This document shows, piece after piece, positions 8,606 through 15,813 of a stretch of DNA of 41,413 nt. Each line of letters starts with the position of its first letter. Position 1 is the first letter of the stretch. The DNA comes from Candidatus Yanofskyibacteriota bacterium. Lineage in GTDB: Bacteria > Patescibacteriota > Minisyncoccia > 2-02-FULL-40-12 > GWA2-44-9. The notes under the pieces are model-generated. The model saw only the letters and a program-made list of their open reading frames with translations, did not search any database and was not told where the DNA came from. Location of the stretch: assembly GCA_003151795.1 (NCBI GenBank), contig PLYL01000009.1:1-41413 (forward strand), in the 5' to 3' direction. The position numbers were made by a program, and so were the translations under genes.

Positions 8606-9424
8606 ATGGCAAACAGGGATTATTATTCAATTTTAGGAGTATCGCGAACCGCATCGGCCGATGAGGTTAAAAAGGCGTACCGCAAACTGGCCCATGAGCA
8701 TCATCCCGATAAGAAGACGGGCGATGAAGCCAAGTTTAAAGAAGTCAACGAAGCCTATCAGGTGCTTTCGGATCCGCAGAAGCGTTCCAACTACGACACG
8801 CTCGGCTACGCCTATAACGACGGCGGTTTTGGTAATGGCCAGCCGGGCGGGCAGGGGAGCTATAATTTTAATCAGGAAGATATTTGGAGTATGTTTGGCG
8901 GGAATCGCGGGGAGCGTCGAGGAAATAGTGAAGATATTTTTGAAATGTTCTCGGAGATGTTCGGCGGTTATCGCCAGTCCCAGCAGGAACAAGAACGCAA
9001 AGGCGAGGATTTATTTATCGAAGTGATGGTCAGTAAAAAAGACCTCGGCACGACGCGGATGATGGAATACGATATTCAGGATTCTTGCGCGGAGTGTCAT
9101 GGTGAAGGCGTGGCTAAGGGCTACAAAATAGTTACTTGCCAAACCTGCAAAGGCGCGGGCCAAGTCCGCCAGCAAGCCCGAAGCATGTTCGGCAATTTCT
9201 CAACCATTACCGCCTGTCCGACCTGTCGCGGTAAAGGCCGAATGCCCGAAAAAGAATGCCCAAGTTGCAAAGGCACTGGCCGTCTCAAATCCCGAAAAAT
9301 CCTCGAAGTCCGTTTGCCGATTAATCTTCCCCATTCTTACAATATCGTCGTCCCTCTCGCCGGCAACGCCGGCAAAGGCGGCCAACCGCCCGGCGACTTG
9401 GTGGTCAATATCAAAGTGAAGTAA
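8606..9424 (+). CDS. dnaJ: chaperone DnaJ (Hsp40), short form
   Basis: Co-chaperone that delivers substrates to DnaK and stimulates its ATPase. The J domain (residues 1-70) contains the essential HPD in HEHHPDKK. A short Gly/Phe-rich stretch follows. The zinc-binding region has four CxxCxGxG-type repeats: [24 protein letters not shown] and CPSCKGTG. The protein ends at 272 aa after a single partial C-terminal domain ([32 protein letters not shown]). The second substrate-binding domain and dimerisation tail of about 370-aa DnaJ are missing. The stop codon lies inside a terminator hairpin, so this is a natural end and not a frame error. Confidence 0.95.
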   Translation: MANRDYYSILGVSRTASADEVKKAYRKLAHEHHPDKKTGDEAKFKEVNEAYQVLSDPQKRSNYDTLGYAYNDGGFGNGQPGGQGSYNFNQEDIWSMFGGNRGERRGNSEDIFEMFSEMFGGYRQSQQEQERKGEDLFIEVMVSKKDLGTTRMMEYDIQDSCAECHGEGVAKGYKIVTCQTCKGAGQVRQQARSMFGNFSTITACPTCRGKGRMPEKECPSCKGTGRLKSRKILEVRLPINLPHSYNIVVPLAGNAGKGGQPPGDLVVNIKVK

Positions 9425-9459
9425 CATAAAGACAAAGCATATGCCCGTCTTTATGTTAC
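9421..9459 (+). terminator. hairpin at the dnaJ stop codon
   Basis: GTAACATAAAGAC is perfectly mirrored by GTCTTTATGTTAC (13 bp). The left arm contains the dnaJ stop TAA. There is no long T-run, so termination is likely but not certain; it could instead protect the 3' end. Confidence 0.65.
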
Positions 9460-9582
9460 AATATGTTTAATGGATCCCGTAGGAAGTCGCCCTATCGGGT
9501 CTAAAATTCAAACGGTAAGTATAATAGCGTAGCATCGGTCTCGCACCAAAGTGTCTGACATGTTTCTACGACTTCTGACGGG

Positions 9583-10212
9583 ATGGATGCCATCTCCAAG
9601 TATCTAAACTTTTTTCATCTGCCGTTTTTTAATTTGGCGTCGAGTTCGGCCGCGGCGGGCAACGTGCTTACTACCACAAAATCAATCGCGATAACCGCCT
9701 CCAAGTCACTAAGTTCGCTTCAGGTGCCGTCGCTGACTCCAGCGGAGCTGTTCGGGATTCTGGTCGTGGTCGGCGTTTTGCTGATGGCCTTAACCCTTGG
9801 GCGGACGCGGACGCTTATCTCGACGCTTTCGATTTACGTCGCTTTTTCGCTTCAAGCGATTTTCCCTTTTTTTAGCTGGCTATTGAAACAACAATCGTTC
9901 ACCAACGATCTGCCGACTCTGCGCGTCTTTGTCTTTCTATTTTTGTACGCGATTGTGTTCGGCCTCATGAACCGTTCCATTCTCAAAACTAGATTTAATT
10001 TAATTGAATCGTCTTTTGTGTCCGTGGTGCTAATGGGCTTGGCCCAGCTTGGGTTGGTTATTTCCATAATTCTTAATCTCGCCCCCAGCTTTTATAATAT
10101 CAGCCAGCGTATCCCGGCAAGCCTTCTTCCGTACATCGGCAACCAACACGCCCTATTCTATTGGGCGCTCGTCCCGATATTTCTCCTCCTCTTCCAAAAA
10201 CACTCTGACTAG
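9583..10212 (+). CDS. membrane protein, function unknown
   Basis: Unrecognised 209-aa protein with a Ser/Thr-rich N-terminus and about five hydrophobic helices. Examples are LFGILVVVGVLLMALTLG, VAFSLQAIFPFFSWLL, VFVFLFLYAIVFGLM, VVLMGLAQLGLVISIILNLAP and FYWALVPIFLLLFQ. Basic loops (GRTRTLI, LKTRF) suggest cytoplasmic sides. The ATG at 9583 has no Shine-Dalgarno site. A TATAAT-like box lies about 60 nt upstream (AAGTATAATAGCG) with a CCCGTAGG/CCTATCGGG-type stem before it, so the leader may be structured. No conserved family is evident. Confidence 0.75.
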   Translation: MDAISKYLNFFHLPFFNLASSSAAAGNVLTTTKSIAITASKSLSSLQVPSLTPAELFGILVVVGVLLMALTLGRTRTLISTLSIYVAFSLQAIFPFFSWLLKQQSFTNDLPTLRVFVFLFLYAIVFGLMNRSILKTRFNLIESSFVSVVLMGLAQLGLVISIILNLAPSFYNISQRIPASLLPYIGNQHALFYWALVPIFLLLFQKHSD

Positions 10213-10281
10213 GTTTCACTTACTTGATTTCTAGGTTATAATATTAAATCTAAACCTTAGCTCTTTGAAAGGAGGTCACTG

Positions 10282-10767
10282 GTGAGCAGTTTTGTCTCGA
10301 TTCGTGAACGGAAATGGTCTCGGGCTGTTCGCCAGAGGCTTGAAAGACAATTTCGGGACAATAAGAGGTACCGTTACGTGATTTACGAAGCAGAGAAGCA
10401 CGGCCTTCAAGCCGAACCTCTCTATGAACTGCAACGCGATAACGCGATTCGATACAGCTCTGACTATCTATCGCTCGGAGACAAGATTTGTAGGATCTAT
10501 CGGGTGTCTGTTGATCGCTTTAGGTTCAGAGTGGCGGGTCTAGAGTCGGCGGAGTTTGCCATTTTCGAGCATTCGCTTACAGATTTCTCTCGGGAGTATT
10601 TCGTCGTCCGTTCTGTCGCTATCCGAGAGGTGGCGGGTTCAGAAGAACACCTTCTGATGGTTCTTGGCCTCGAGACCAAAAGTCGCCTTGTCCGTGTGCC
10701 CGTGCTGAACTGTTGGGTGTATCGAGGTAGGTGGCAGTCTCTTCAAGTCCAATCTGCTGCGTTGTAA
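10282..10767 (+). CDS. hypothetical protein, paralogue of the gene at 10917
   Basis: Unrecognised 161-aa basic soluble protein. The GTG start is fixed by a near-perfect Shine-Dalgarno site (AAAGGAGGT). The ATG-less N-terminus is Arg-rich (RERKWSRAVRQRLERQF). The rest aligns by eye with the C-terminal half of the product of the gene at 10917. Shared features are EAEKHGLQAE against EATRHGVKAT, an RFRFRV/YWRFSF strand, a hydrophobic strand then REYFVVRS against CRFLVVPS, and the closing WVYRGRWQSL against WLAYEDRWDLL. This suggests one domain used alone here and with extra N-terminal modules next door. The fold and activity are unknown; a nuclease-like fold is possible but not shown. A TATAAT box lies at 10239. 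Confidence 0.8.
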   Translation: MSSFVSIRERKWSRAVRQRLERQFRDNKRYRYVIYEAEKHGLQAEPLYELQRDNAIRYSSDYLSLGDKICRIYRVSVDRFRFRVAGLESAEFAIFEHSLTDFSREYFVVRSVAIREVAGSEEHLLMVLGLETKSRLVRVPVLNCWVYRGRWQSLQVQSAAL

Positions 10768-10825
10768 TTCTCACTTAAATAAAAAAACGGCTCTCGCCGT
10801 TCCGGACTTCTCGCCGGTTTCTTCC

Positions 10826-10864
10826 GGCCCCGTTTCCTAGCGGGGCCTTCGCTTTTTATTTGCT
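10826..10864 (+). terminator. intrinsic terminator after the gene at 10282
   Basis: GGCCCCG/CGGGGCC with a short loop, then TTCGCTTTTTATTTGCTTTTT. Two smaller stems (ACGGC/GCCGT and a CCGG pair) precede it. Confidence 0.85.
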
Positions 10865-10916
10865 TTTTATTAAATTTTGCTGTATATTGTGTCCAGCTAT
10901 TTGAAAGGAGGTGAGC

Positions 10917-11723
10917 ATGAGGCTGAAGGTTTGTCAGAAATGTGAGAGCCACGATAGGATTCGTAAACAGAGACGTGGAGATCTCTATCTGTGTTGGAAG
11001 TGCCGAAACCAGAAGCCGGCTTATACGACTATTGCTGAGGCTCGCGAAGCTTTCAATCGGCGGGAGTTTCGTATGGCAATGGGAGCCAGTCTTAGTTTTG
11101 ATGAGTTGTACGAAGATTTCAGTAATGATTGCAAATCTTTTACATGCATCATCCAATCTCATGGATTAAGTCGGGGGCGTATCGGGCGATTGTACAATAA
11201 GTACTTCAGCCAGATTATTCCCCGTCGACCCGACGCTCGTACTAGACAGAAAGTGTGTACGCGAAAGCGGCGAGCCATCAGGGCCAAAGTTGGCTTTGAG
11301 TCAAAGTTCAAATCTCTGATTTCAGAAGCTACACGACATGGAGTCAAGGCTACTCTGCACAAGAACTCGGGCCAGGTGGTTAAGGCTTCGACTAGATTTG
11401 TCAACTTGAACGGGCTTCTTTGTCTCAGGTTGAATAGCAGAATTGTATCACGGATTGGATACCGTGATTACTGGAGATTCAGCTTCAGACATCCGGAACG
11501 GGTAACTTTTGTCATTTTGCAAATTTCAAAGAAAGGGCGGAAGTGTCGATTTCTAGTAGTTCCTAGTAGCCTCATGTCCGGATCCGAAATTATCTATGTT
11601 CCGGCTAGAGGTTACTCTGGTTACAATGGGATCAGACCCAAAGTTGATTGGCTCGCATATGAGGATCGTTGGGATTTGTTGGGTGGTTTGGTTGCAAGTA
11701 CTCCAGCACCTCAAGTGCGATGA
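10917..11723 (+). CDS. zinc-ribbon plus HTH-like protein, paralogue of the gene at 10282
   Basis: 268-aa basic protein. The track starts at GTG 10911, but that codon lies inside the Shine-Dalgarno sequence (AAAGGAGGTG); ATG 10917 is correctly spaced. Residues 6-28 form a zinc ribbon (CQKC and CWKC). Next comes a helical segment with SFDELYEDFSNDCKSF and HGLSRGRIGRLYNKYF, which looks like a helix-turn-helix. An Arg/Lys-rich linker then leads to the roughly 125-aa domain shared with the neighbouring gene. The layout resembles a DNA-binding targeting part joined to an effector domain, as in small endonucleases or mobile-gene regulators, but I see no diagnostic catalytic motif. It has its own terminator. 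Confidence 0.82.
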   Translation: MRLKVCQKCESHDRIRKQRRGDLYLCWKCRNQKPAYTTIAEAREAFNRREFRMAMGASLSFDELYEDFSNDCKSFTCIIQSHGLSRGRIGRLYNKYFSQIIPRRPDARTRQKVCTRKRRAIRAKVGFESKFKSLISEATRHGVKATLHKNSGQVVKASTRFVNLNGLLCLRLNSRIVSRIGYRDYWRFSFRHPERVTFVILQISKKGRKCRFLVVPSSLMSGSEIIYVPARGYSGYNGIRPKVDWLAYEDRWDLLGGLVASTPAPQVR

Positions 11724-11760
11724 GCCACGTCTAAAAAGCGTGGCTCGCTCTTTTTTGTTT
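11722..11760 (+). terminator. intrinsic terminator after the gene at 10917
   Basis: GAGCCACG/CGTGGCTC stem with an A-rich loop, then GCTCTTTTTTG. The left arm overlaps the stop codon of the gene. efp ends on the opposite strand 4 bp beyond. Confidence 0.88.
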
Positions 11761-11763
11761 GAG

Positions 11764-12336
11764 CTATTTATTCTTTTCTACGCGTTCCACATAGTCCCCA
11801 GTTTGGGTGTTGACTAAGATGGTATCGCCGGATTCAATGAAAAGGGGGGCGTTGACGGAAGCGCCGGTTTCGATGGTCACTTGTTTCACTCCGCCTTGGG
11901 CGGTATCGCCCCGGATGGCCGGCGGAGCTTCCGTAACTTTATATTCCATTTTGATGGGCAGTTCGATACTGATGATGGCGCCCTCAAAAGCGATGGCATC
12001 AATCACCGTGTTGGCTTTTAAAAACTTGGCCGTATCGCCAATGATGTCGGCTTTTAATTCAAATCGTTTCGGATCGTTTTCATAGGAGAACCAGTACTGG
12101 TCGCGATGAGCGTAGAGATATTTTACTTTTTGGCGCTCGACATCGGCCGGCTCAAAGACGTCAGATTGAGCGAAGTTGCGTTCGAGGTTTTTCCCATTGA
12201 TCAGATTGCGCATGCTGACCTGCACCGTCGGCCGGCGCTGTTGCATCTTTAGATGATGAGTCTCGAGCACTACGAAGGGCTGGCCCTCATAGATAAAATA
12301 AGTTTTCGGCTTTAAGTCGTTGACTGGTATAGCCAT
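11764..12336 (-). CDS. efp: translation elongation factor P
   Basis: Binds between the P and E sites and relieves ribosome stalling at polyproline. It is 190 aa with three beta-barrel domains; the C-terminal signature region is present (GDTILVNTQTGDYVERV). In domain I the tip loop, usually PGKGxA with a modified Lys, reads KMQQRRPTVQ, so no lysine stands at the normal modification site. Arg residues are one or two positions away. I infer an unmodified or differently modified EF-P. It may be significant that the surface fibre downstream carries a long Pro/Thr tail. There is no Shine-Dalgarno site; an AT-rich -10-like box (TAATACTAT) lies just before the ATG. Confidence 0.95.
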   Translation of the reverse strand: MAIPVNDLKPKTYFIYEGQPFVVLETHHLKMQQRRPTVQVSMRNLINGKNLERNFAQSDVFEPADVERQKVKYLYAHRDQYWFSYENDPKRFELKADIIGDTAKFLKANTVIDAIAFEGAIISIELPIKMEYKVTEAPPAIRGDTAQGGVKQVTIETGASVNAPLFIESGDTILVNTQTGDYVERVEKNK

Positions 12337-12426
12337 AAGAAAATAGTATTAAGCAGTAAGGGCTCCGATAAAAAAAACCCGAAGGTCATCACTAATATAA
12401 TCGAATTTATGATTTTGGGCAAGTAT

Positions 12427-12461
12427 TAAAAAACGGGCGGGGACCGATGTGCCCCGCCCGT
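12427..12461 (-). terminator. intrinsic terminator of the gene at 12486-13646
   Basis: On the minus strand, ACGGGCGGGG and CCCCGCCCGT form a perfect 10-bp stem followed by TTTTTTAAT. Confidence 0.9.
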
Positions 12462-12485
12462 CGTGTGCGTTCTTTCCGCTGGTGG

Positions 12486-13646
12486 CTACTTGCCCCAGCG
12501 GTACGTGATTGTTCCAGTTCCTCCGGCGAGCACGGGAGTGATTGGTTGCCCATCACTCCACGAGCTGTAGTTAACGTTTGCCACCCCCGACAGACCTTTG
12601 ATGGCCTCTACGAAGATACCTGCCTTTAACTCGAACTTGCCGAGGTTGACCCCCGCCGAGATTTGCATCTCGATCATCTCGACCACGATTTTCGACACCG
12701 TGCTGTACGGCGATGTCATCGTGTTGAAGTTGTGCGAGGAGCTGTTCTGGGTCAACGACGGCATCGACGTGTCCTGGTAAGAAGAAGAAGAGAAGGATTC
12801 GTCATTGAACTCGAAATTCCCTGACCCTTTCTCTTCGCCGAAGAGGACCGCCAGATTTAAATTACTTTCGATGGCGACCCGTCCGAGATGGGTATTGACC
12901 GTACCGCCAAGGCGCGGACCGAAGCCCTTAAAGTCGAACTTCGCCGAGGCGTTGGCTGATTCCTCGTCGTGGGAGAACGATGAGTAAGACCCATCCTGGG
13001 ACGTGTAGCTGTTGCTAGATGTTGACGCTTGGGTAATCGTCGTGCTGTTCTCGACGTGAGCGTAGGCCACGCCGGTGAAGAGTTTCACGGTGCCTTTCGG
13101 CAGGGTACTGTACCAGATTAGCCCAACCTCGCCGTTCTGGATATTCCAGGCCGAAGTCGCCCCATATTGCTGGCCACCGTTGGCCGAGATTGTCTGCCCC
13201 ATCGTCGAGAGAGAATCACTATTGACGTTGGTATTGTTCCCTTGTGAAGTGTCAACAAAGGGTTTGATGTTTCCCGCCACGGCCGCATTTGACGAATAGT
13301 TCCAGCCACTACCGCCGAATCCGATGCCGTTCTTTATCGGACCGCTCTCGGCGGCGAAGATTGCCATCGGATGATGGCCTGGATTCACTGCCAAGACATT
13401 CGACGATAAAGAAGAAGACGAGGAACCATTCCCCGCCTGGTCGTAGATCGAGTGGTAGACCTGGTTGTCGATTGATCCTAAGACAAAGTCGCCCCCCCAC
13501 AGCCCCACGTAGGGCAGGACGGTTACCGACACGCTCGGGCCGGTGCCAGTGGCAGGGTCCTGGGTCTGGGCGCCGGCCGGAATGGCCGGGACCAAGAGCA
13601 AAACGACAATCAGAGCGAGGACGAGTGAATGCAGTAAGCGGGTCAT
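12486..13646 (-). CDS. secreted beta-barrel-like protein
   Basis: 386 aa with a clear signal peptide (LVLALIVVLLLVPAIPAGAQ, cleavage after AGA). The mature part is Ser/Asn/Gly-rich with alternating beta-strand patterns. Its most distinctive stretch is FKGFGPRLGGTVNTHLG followed by ESNLNLAVLFGEEKG. This resembles the GIGPRxGxxxxxxLG strand pair of Legionella-type outer-membrane proteins, and the protein ends in an aromatic strand (ITYRWGK). That assignment is tentative. An outer-membrane barrel would be surprising in a CPR cell, which is thought to lack an outer membrane. The ATG has a Shine-Dalgarno site (GGAGG, 4-nt spacing), a strong promoter and a GC-rich terminator, so it belongs to the Shine-Dalgarno-led gene set. 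Confidence 0.72.
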   Translation of the reverse strand: MTRLLHSLVLALIVVLLLVPAIPAGAQTQDPATGTGPSVSVTVLPYVGLWGGDFVLGSIDNQVYHSIYDQAGNGSSSSSLSSNVLAVNPGHHPMAIFAAESGPIKNGIGFGGSGWNYSSNAAVAGNIKPFVDTSQGNNTNVNSDSLSTMGQTISANGGQQYGATSAWNIQNGEVGLIWYSTLPKGTVKLFTGVAYAHVENSTTITQASTSSNSYTSQDGSYSSFSHDEESANASAKFDFKGFGPRLGGTVNTHLGRVAIESNLNLAVLFGEEKGSGNFEFNDESFSSSSYQDTSMPSLTQNSSSHNFNTMTSPYSTVSKIVVEMIEMQISAGVNLGKFELKAGIFVEAIKGLSGVANVNYSSWSDGQPITPVLAGGTGTITYRWGK

Positions 13647-13711
13647 AGTGCCTCCAAGTGAGCCAATTAGGCTCGGTTTCGATTGTAAAGCTGCAATCCA
13701 GGGCAGCCTCT

Positions 13712-13740
13712 ATTGTATAATAATCATTTTTATATGTCAA
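13712..13740 (-). promoter_or_regulatory. promoter of the beta-barrel-like gene
   Basis: On the minus strand, TTGACA (13735-13740), a 17-nt spacer and TACAAT (13712-13717), giving a leader of about 58 nt. Confidence 0.8.
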
Positions 13741-13769
13741 GAGCATGATTTTCTTAATTTTAGGCTTGG

Positions 13770-13798
13770 TTGACAGATATGGTTAAGTATGATACTAT
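13770..13798 (+). promoter_or_regulatory. promoter of the gene at 13805
   Basis: TTGACA (13770-13775), a 17-nt spacer and TACTAT (13793-13798). Only 6 nt separate the -10 box from the ATG, so the mRNA is predicted to be leaderless. It is divergent from the promoter at 13712-13740. Confidence 0.8.
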
Positions 13799-13804
13799 GT
13801 ACAC

Positions 13805-14641
13805 ATGATTAAAACCCTTAAATTAGCTCTTGTAATACCTATGGTTTTGGCCCTAATAGCCATGCCCTTATACCCGACTTTAGCCAGCCAGGGCTCTTAC
13901 ATTGCTCAAGACCCTCAAACGATTGTTTGTAACAGTCTTAACGCGGTTGGTATCGGTTGCGCTTCTCAAACAACTACTCCTTATATCCCCAGTTCTTACC
14001 AGCCCAAGCCGACGCATTTGAATTTCGATATTTTCAGCAACACGCCGGTGGCCAGTACTGGTACTTCCACTTCGGCTGATAATTCCAATCTTACGGCCAC
14101 TATTGCTAATGCCACGGCACCGACCGATTTGTCGGGCCAAAAAATTAATCTAGTTTCCGTTCCGAATTCTCAAGATATTTACGAATTAGTAAACGGTCAA
14201 AAACACATCTTTCCGTCGATCGCCATTTTCTACGATTACGGCTATACACTGGACATGGTTCAGCCGATTAGCCAGACCCAGCTCGATAAATATCCTCGAG
14301 CCGGTTTGATTAAAGTTCAAGGCAGTTCCTCGATTTATTATTTAACCGAAGGCGGTTTGGTCCGTCAGGTTAATAATCCAAGTCAGATTTTTGCCTTCTA
14401 CGGCGACCGCGCCGAGGACGTCATCACCATCAGCCGGAAAGAATTTAATTTTTATCCGACGAACCAATACGTCTATCAGATTTCCCCGCTCAACCTTGAC
14501 GTCTTCCAAATCAGCGGTTCCGGCAAACGCTACTTAACGCCGATGGCCGTCGCTCGCTTGAATATCCGCTCCGAGCAAGTCGCCCCAGTCAGTAAATCCG
14601 AGCTCGATTCGTACAAGACCTTGGCACCGTTGATTGACTAA
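13805..14641 (+). CDS. secreted protein with beta repeats
   Basis: 278 aa with an N-terminal signal segment (LKLALVIPMVLALIAMPLYPTLAS). A Thr/Ser-rich linker covers residues about 60-110. The C-terminal half has three related units, each a strand pair around a Tyr and a Gly turn: DIYELVNGQKHIFPS, SIYYLTEGGLVRQVNN and DVFQISGSGKRYLTP, with a GYTLDMVQPIS-type connector. This style of repeat is common in exported CPR proteins. It is probably extracellular or wall-associated; the binding partner is unknown. Translation is predicted to be leaderless. Confidence 0.85.
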   Translation: MIKTLKLALVIPMVLALIAMPLYPTLASQGSYIAQDPQTIVCNSLNAVGIGCASQTTTPYIPSSYQPKPTHLNFDIFSNTPVASTGTSTSADNSNLTATIANATAPTDLSGQKINLVSVPNSQDIYELVNGQKHIFPSIAIFYDYGYTLDMVQPISQTQLDKYPRAGLIKVQGSSSIYYLTEGGLVRQVNNPSQIFAFYGDRAEDVITISRKEFNFYPTNQYVYQISPLNLDVFQISGSGKRYLTPMAVARLNIRSEQVAPVSKSELDSYKTLAPLID

Positions 14642-14662
14642 GACAGCCATTAGAACTTAGAT

Positions 14663-14698
14663 AAATCAAAACCCGCTCGTTCGAGCGGGTTTTGATTT
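14663..14698. terminator. bidirectional terminator
   Basis: A perfect palindrome, CCCGCTCG-TT-CGAGCGGG, flanked by A-run and T-run. It serves the gene ending at 14641 (plus) and the small gene ending at 14697 (minus). Confidence 0.92.
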
Positions 14699-14903
14699 AG
14701 ATCACGACTTCTTCTGTGGCGCCGAGAAGCCTTTCAAGATCTTGTTGTCGGATCTTAAGGCGAGCTTCCCATAAAGTTCTTTGGCCAGCATCAATGTTCT
14801 CTTCTAATAACATTGTCTTAGCTTCATCTACTAATCTTTCAGCCTGTAGAACCCTAACTTCATTAAGGTCGGCTTCCTGTTTCGGATCGTTTAATTCTCC
14901 CAT
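14697..14903 (-). CDS. small coiled-coil protein, 68 aa
   Basis: Highly charged, almost wholly helical protein (LNEVRVLQAERLVDEAKTML, then ARLKIRQQDLERLL) with heptad-like spacing. Function unknown; small soluble helical hairpins of this kind are often adaptors. Its reality is supported by a dedicated promoter (TTGACG, 17 nt, TATTAT) that puts the start at the ATG (leaderless) and by the shared bidirectional terminator at its stop. Confidence 0.8.
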   Translation of the reverse strand: MGELNDPKQEADLNEVRVLQAERLVDEAKTMLLEENIDAGQRTLWEARLKIRQQDLERLLGATEEVVI

Positions 14904-14909
14904 AAAGAG

Positions 14910-14938
14910 ATAATAGTTTTTTATATAAAAAGCGTCAA
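14910..14938 (-). promoter_or_regulatory. promoter of the 68-aa gene
   Basis: On the minus strand, TTGACG (14933-14938), a 17-nt spacer and TATTAT (14910-14915). The gap to the ATG is 6 nt, so the mRNA is predicted to be leaderless. Confidence 0.78.
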
Positions 14939-14961
14939 ATCTAGCTGTGACTAAATTGACC

Positions 14962-14991
14962 TTGACAGATAGACATTTAGTATGCTATCAT
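14962..14991 (+). promoter_or_regulatory. promoter of the lipoprotein gene
   Basis: TTGACA (14962-14967), an 18-nt spacer and TATCAT (14986-14991). The leader is about 25 nt and contains AGGAG. Confidence 0.65.
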
Positions 14992-15021
14992 GGCAGTACC
15001 TTTACAACAGGAGAGTGACAG

Positions 15022-15663
15022 ATGAAACCGAAGCGATTGATTGCGTTCGTTCCAACGATGGCCATCCTGGCCATCACCCTCGTCGCCTGCGGGCCGTCGA
15101 AAGAGGAGATTGCAAAGAACGAGGCCAAACAGGAGGCGACCAAGGCGGCGCTCGTGATCGCCAACGGGACCATCAGCGGCGACTCGGCGGAGGCTCAGAG
15201 GAGCCACATCTACGACGTTCTGCGAGCCGTCGATCTCGTGTTGGCTGACGTCCCGCTCGAAGCATCGACTCTTGACTACCAGGTCCGCGAAGCCCATGGT
15301 CGCGATGCCGCATACACCTTTCGAACGTTCTGGTCGACGAAAGCGGCACCGGAGCAGGCCCAGGAACTGAAGGCGAAATTCATCCTCCAGGCGAAACAAG
15401 CGGGGAAGACCTTCGAGGACTTCCGAACCTCTTCGCAAGAGATGAGCCAGGTGATCGCCCGGAACAGCGTCGAGATCATGCAGGCCAACGGCGGCAAGCC
15501 AACCGTGGCGATGTTGCGGGCAGCCGGCATGACGGTCCCGACGATCGTGAAGACACGAACCATCATCAAGCGTGTGCCGGCCAAGCCGATCCATCGCGTG
15601 GCCCACAGAGCGCCGGTCAAGAAGCACCGCACGAAGCTGGCCGAACGGCGCTCTGGCGGGTAG
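15022..15663 (+). CDS. predicted lipoprotein with basic tail
   Basis: 213 aa. The signal peptide ends in a lipobox (ITLVAC, Cys at about 23), so the mature protein should be lipid-anchored on the outer face of the membrane. The mature part is helical, Ala/Glu-rich, and ends in a strongly basic Pro/His/Arg tail (KRVPAKPIHRVAHRAPVKKH) that could bind polyanions such as wall polymers or DNA. Its base composition is visibly more GC-rich than that of the neighbouring genes. The start is set by AGGAG at 7-8 nt spacing. It is monocistronic between its own promoter and terminator. I recognise no family. Confidence 0.82.
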   Translation: MKPKRLIAFVPTMAILAITLVACGPSKEEIAKNEAKQEATKAALVIANGTISGDSAEAQRSHIYDVLRAVDLVLADVPLEASTLDYQVREAHGRDAAYTFRTFWSTKAAPEQAQELKAKFILQAKQAGKTFEDFRTSSQEMSQVIARNSVEIMQANGGKPTVAMLRAAGMTVPTIVKTRTIIKRVPAKPIHRVAHRAPVKKHRTKLAERRSGG

Positions 15664-15682
15664 GCAGACAGACGAAGCCATC

Positions 15683-15738
15683 GAGGCTTCGGTAAAGGGA
15701 GACTCCGGTCTCTCTCACCGAAGCCTCCTTTTATTTTT
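15683..15738 (+). terminator. intrinsic terminator after the lipoprotein gene
   Basis: GAGGCTTCGGT and ACCGAAGCCTC form a perfect 11-bp stem with an inner GGGAGAC/GTCTCTC stem, followed by CTTTTATTTTT. Confidence 0.9.
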
Positions 15739-15813
15739 CAGTGAATGAGTGAAATAAAAAACTTGTTTCTGATTTCCGAACGAGTGCTGAAAATATGAGC
15801 GAAGCGATTATTT

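Noticed and set aside
10911-10913. GTG start at 10911
   Set aside because: It lies inside the Shine-Dalgarno sequence; the ATG at 10917 has correct spacing.
13289-13773. ORFs at 13289-13648 (plus), 13309-13746 (minus) and 13543-13773 (plus)
   Set aside because: They overlap the signal-peptide gene and its promoter and have no start signals or credible composition.
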